A model generated the notes under the pieces. The model saw only the letters and a list, made by a program, of their open reading frames with translations. It searched no databases and was not told the DNA's origin. From the NCBI GenBank assembly GCA_963696875.1, contig CAVOLQ010000005.1, forward strand, positions 1 to 64,000: a DNA stretch of 64,000 bases, given 5' to 3'. The DNA is from Albibacterium sp963696875. Its GTDB lineage: Bacteria; Bacteroidota; Bacteroidia; Sphingobacteriales; Sphingobacteriaceae. A program made the position numbers and the translations under genes. Of this stretch, positions 63,585 to 64,000 are shown piece by piece (position 1 is the first letter of the stretch; each line of letters starts with the position of its first letter).

Positions 63585-63891
63585 ATCTTTGCAAGATATT
63601 AAAAAATAAAACGATTTTATTGAATCTTTTTAAAGAATTTTCATCTGAATAATTTGTTTTTTAACGGCGATGAAGCTATCATGAGTGATTATTCATCTCG
63701 GTTTGTAAGTTTTAGGAGCCCATGATGGTTTCATCTGAATAATTTGTTTTTTAACGGCGATGAAGCTATCATGAGTGATTATTCATCTCGGTTTGTAAGT
63801 TTTAGGAGCCCATGATGGTTTCATCTGAATAATTTGTTTTTTAACGGCGATGAAGCTATCATGAGTGATTATTCATCTCGGTTTGTAAGTT
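63585..63891. other. Intergenic region filled by tandem repeats
   Basis: Between the cdaA start and the partial gene at the right edge there is no supported gene. Apart from the first 56 bp (63585-63640), the region consists of the 90-bp tandem repeats. Confidence 0.6.
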
Positions 63892-63910
63892 TTAGGAGCC
63901 CATGATGGTT
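63641..63910. repeat. Three perfect 90-bp tandem repeats, each with a potential hairpin
   Basis: Copies at 63641-63730, 63731-63820 and 63821-63910 are identical in the printed sequence; two further bases of a fourth copy follow. Each unit has imperfect arms GATGAAGCTATCATGAG and CCCATGATGGTTTCATC, the second running into the next copy, followed on the plus strand by a T-rich TTTGTTTTTT. The stem resembles the terminator at 49981-50017. The third copy contains the C-terminal codons of the gene at the right edge, so the repeats may be duplicated terminator sequence. Confidence 0.9.
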
Positions 63911-64000
63911 TCTAGCAAGAACTGTTTAAAACTTGAATAACTCTTATCTAATGAAACTTTCTTTTGCTCCCTATTAGCTAATTCCAATACTTGTTGTGGA
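63892..64000 (-). CDS. C-terminal end of an unidentified protein, cut by the right edge
   Basis: An open minus-strand frame enters at 64000 and gives about 35 residues (PQQVLELANREQKKVSLDKS, then YSSFKQFLLETIMGS) ending at 63892 inside the third 90-bp repeat. It is charged and probably helical. No motif is recognised, and the start lies outside the window. Confidence 0.45.
   Translation of the reverse strand, partial: PQQVLELANREQKKVSLDKSYSSFKQFLLETIMGS

Noticed and set aside
63641..63910. CRISPR array
   Set aside because: The 90-bp units abut without spacers and no cas gene is present.

Overview
The window joins DNA from two bacterial phyla at about position 15751. Bases 1-15750 look like a Bacillaceae-type Firmicute: strong Shine-Dalgarno sites, sigma-A promoters, GC-rich hairpin plus T-run terminators, and best-recognised relatives such as YfmL, YkuS, YckD/DUF2680, Pdp-DeoC-NupC and PepX. 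Bases 15752-64000 look like a Sphingobacteriales/Bacteroidetes genome: AT-richer, weak Shine-Dalgarno sites, TTTG/TAnnTTTG promoters, and conserved Bacteroidetes gene orders (LUD-ftsH-rsfS-birA; porX-tsaE-ald; lpxD-lpxC/fabZ-lpxA-ABC-efp; acpP-fabF-rnc). The switch falls exactly at the start codon of pdp on one side and inside a rhomboid protease gene, right after its catalytic His, on the other. I read this as a chimeric contig (assembly or ligation artefact), not one chromosome.

Firmicute part, left to right: a GH65 disaccharide phosphorylase cut by the left edge with a LacI/CcpA-type operator (1-1039), a secreted DUF2680 protein, a YfmL-like DEAD-box helicase, glutaminyl-tRNA synthetase, a YkuS-like protein, an AraC regulator divergent from a cation symporter, a secreted Xaa-Pro dipeptidyl-peptidase, a methyltransferase, a tiny Gly/Trp-rich membrane protein, an RlmI-like rRNA methyltransferase, and a leftward pdp-deoC-nupC nucleoside salvage operon.

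Bacteroidetes part: mostly housekeeping. It holds proteolysis and redox genes (FtsH, DsbD, Prc), glycolysis (PfkA, Pyk), TCA cycle (FumC), lipid A and fatty acid synthesis (LpxD, LpxC/FabZ, LpxA, AcpP, FabF), cell wall (MurF), translation (HisS, EF-P, RsfS, TsaE), DNA/RNA maintenance (RarA, RNase III, YbaB), the type IX secretion regulator PorX, a PadR/PspC pair followed by an outer-membrane receptor, methyl cycle (AhcY), bacilliredoxin and c-di-AMP synthase CdaA. It ends in three perfect 90-bp tandem repeats at 63641-63910.

Several genes that should be intact are broken by one-base indels: GH65, DUF2680, LpxC/FabZ, LpxA, an ABC ATPase, EF-P, 5-FCL and a DCC protein. Most sit in 33.59-36.73 kb. 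The reading frame is restored immediately after each one, and essential genes are hit, so these look like sequence errors. Together with the phylum switch they argue that this contig needs verification. I see no tRNA, rRNA, CRISPR array, insertion sequence or prophage, and no convincing new defence or biosynthetic system.
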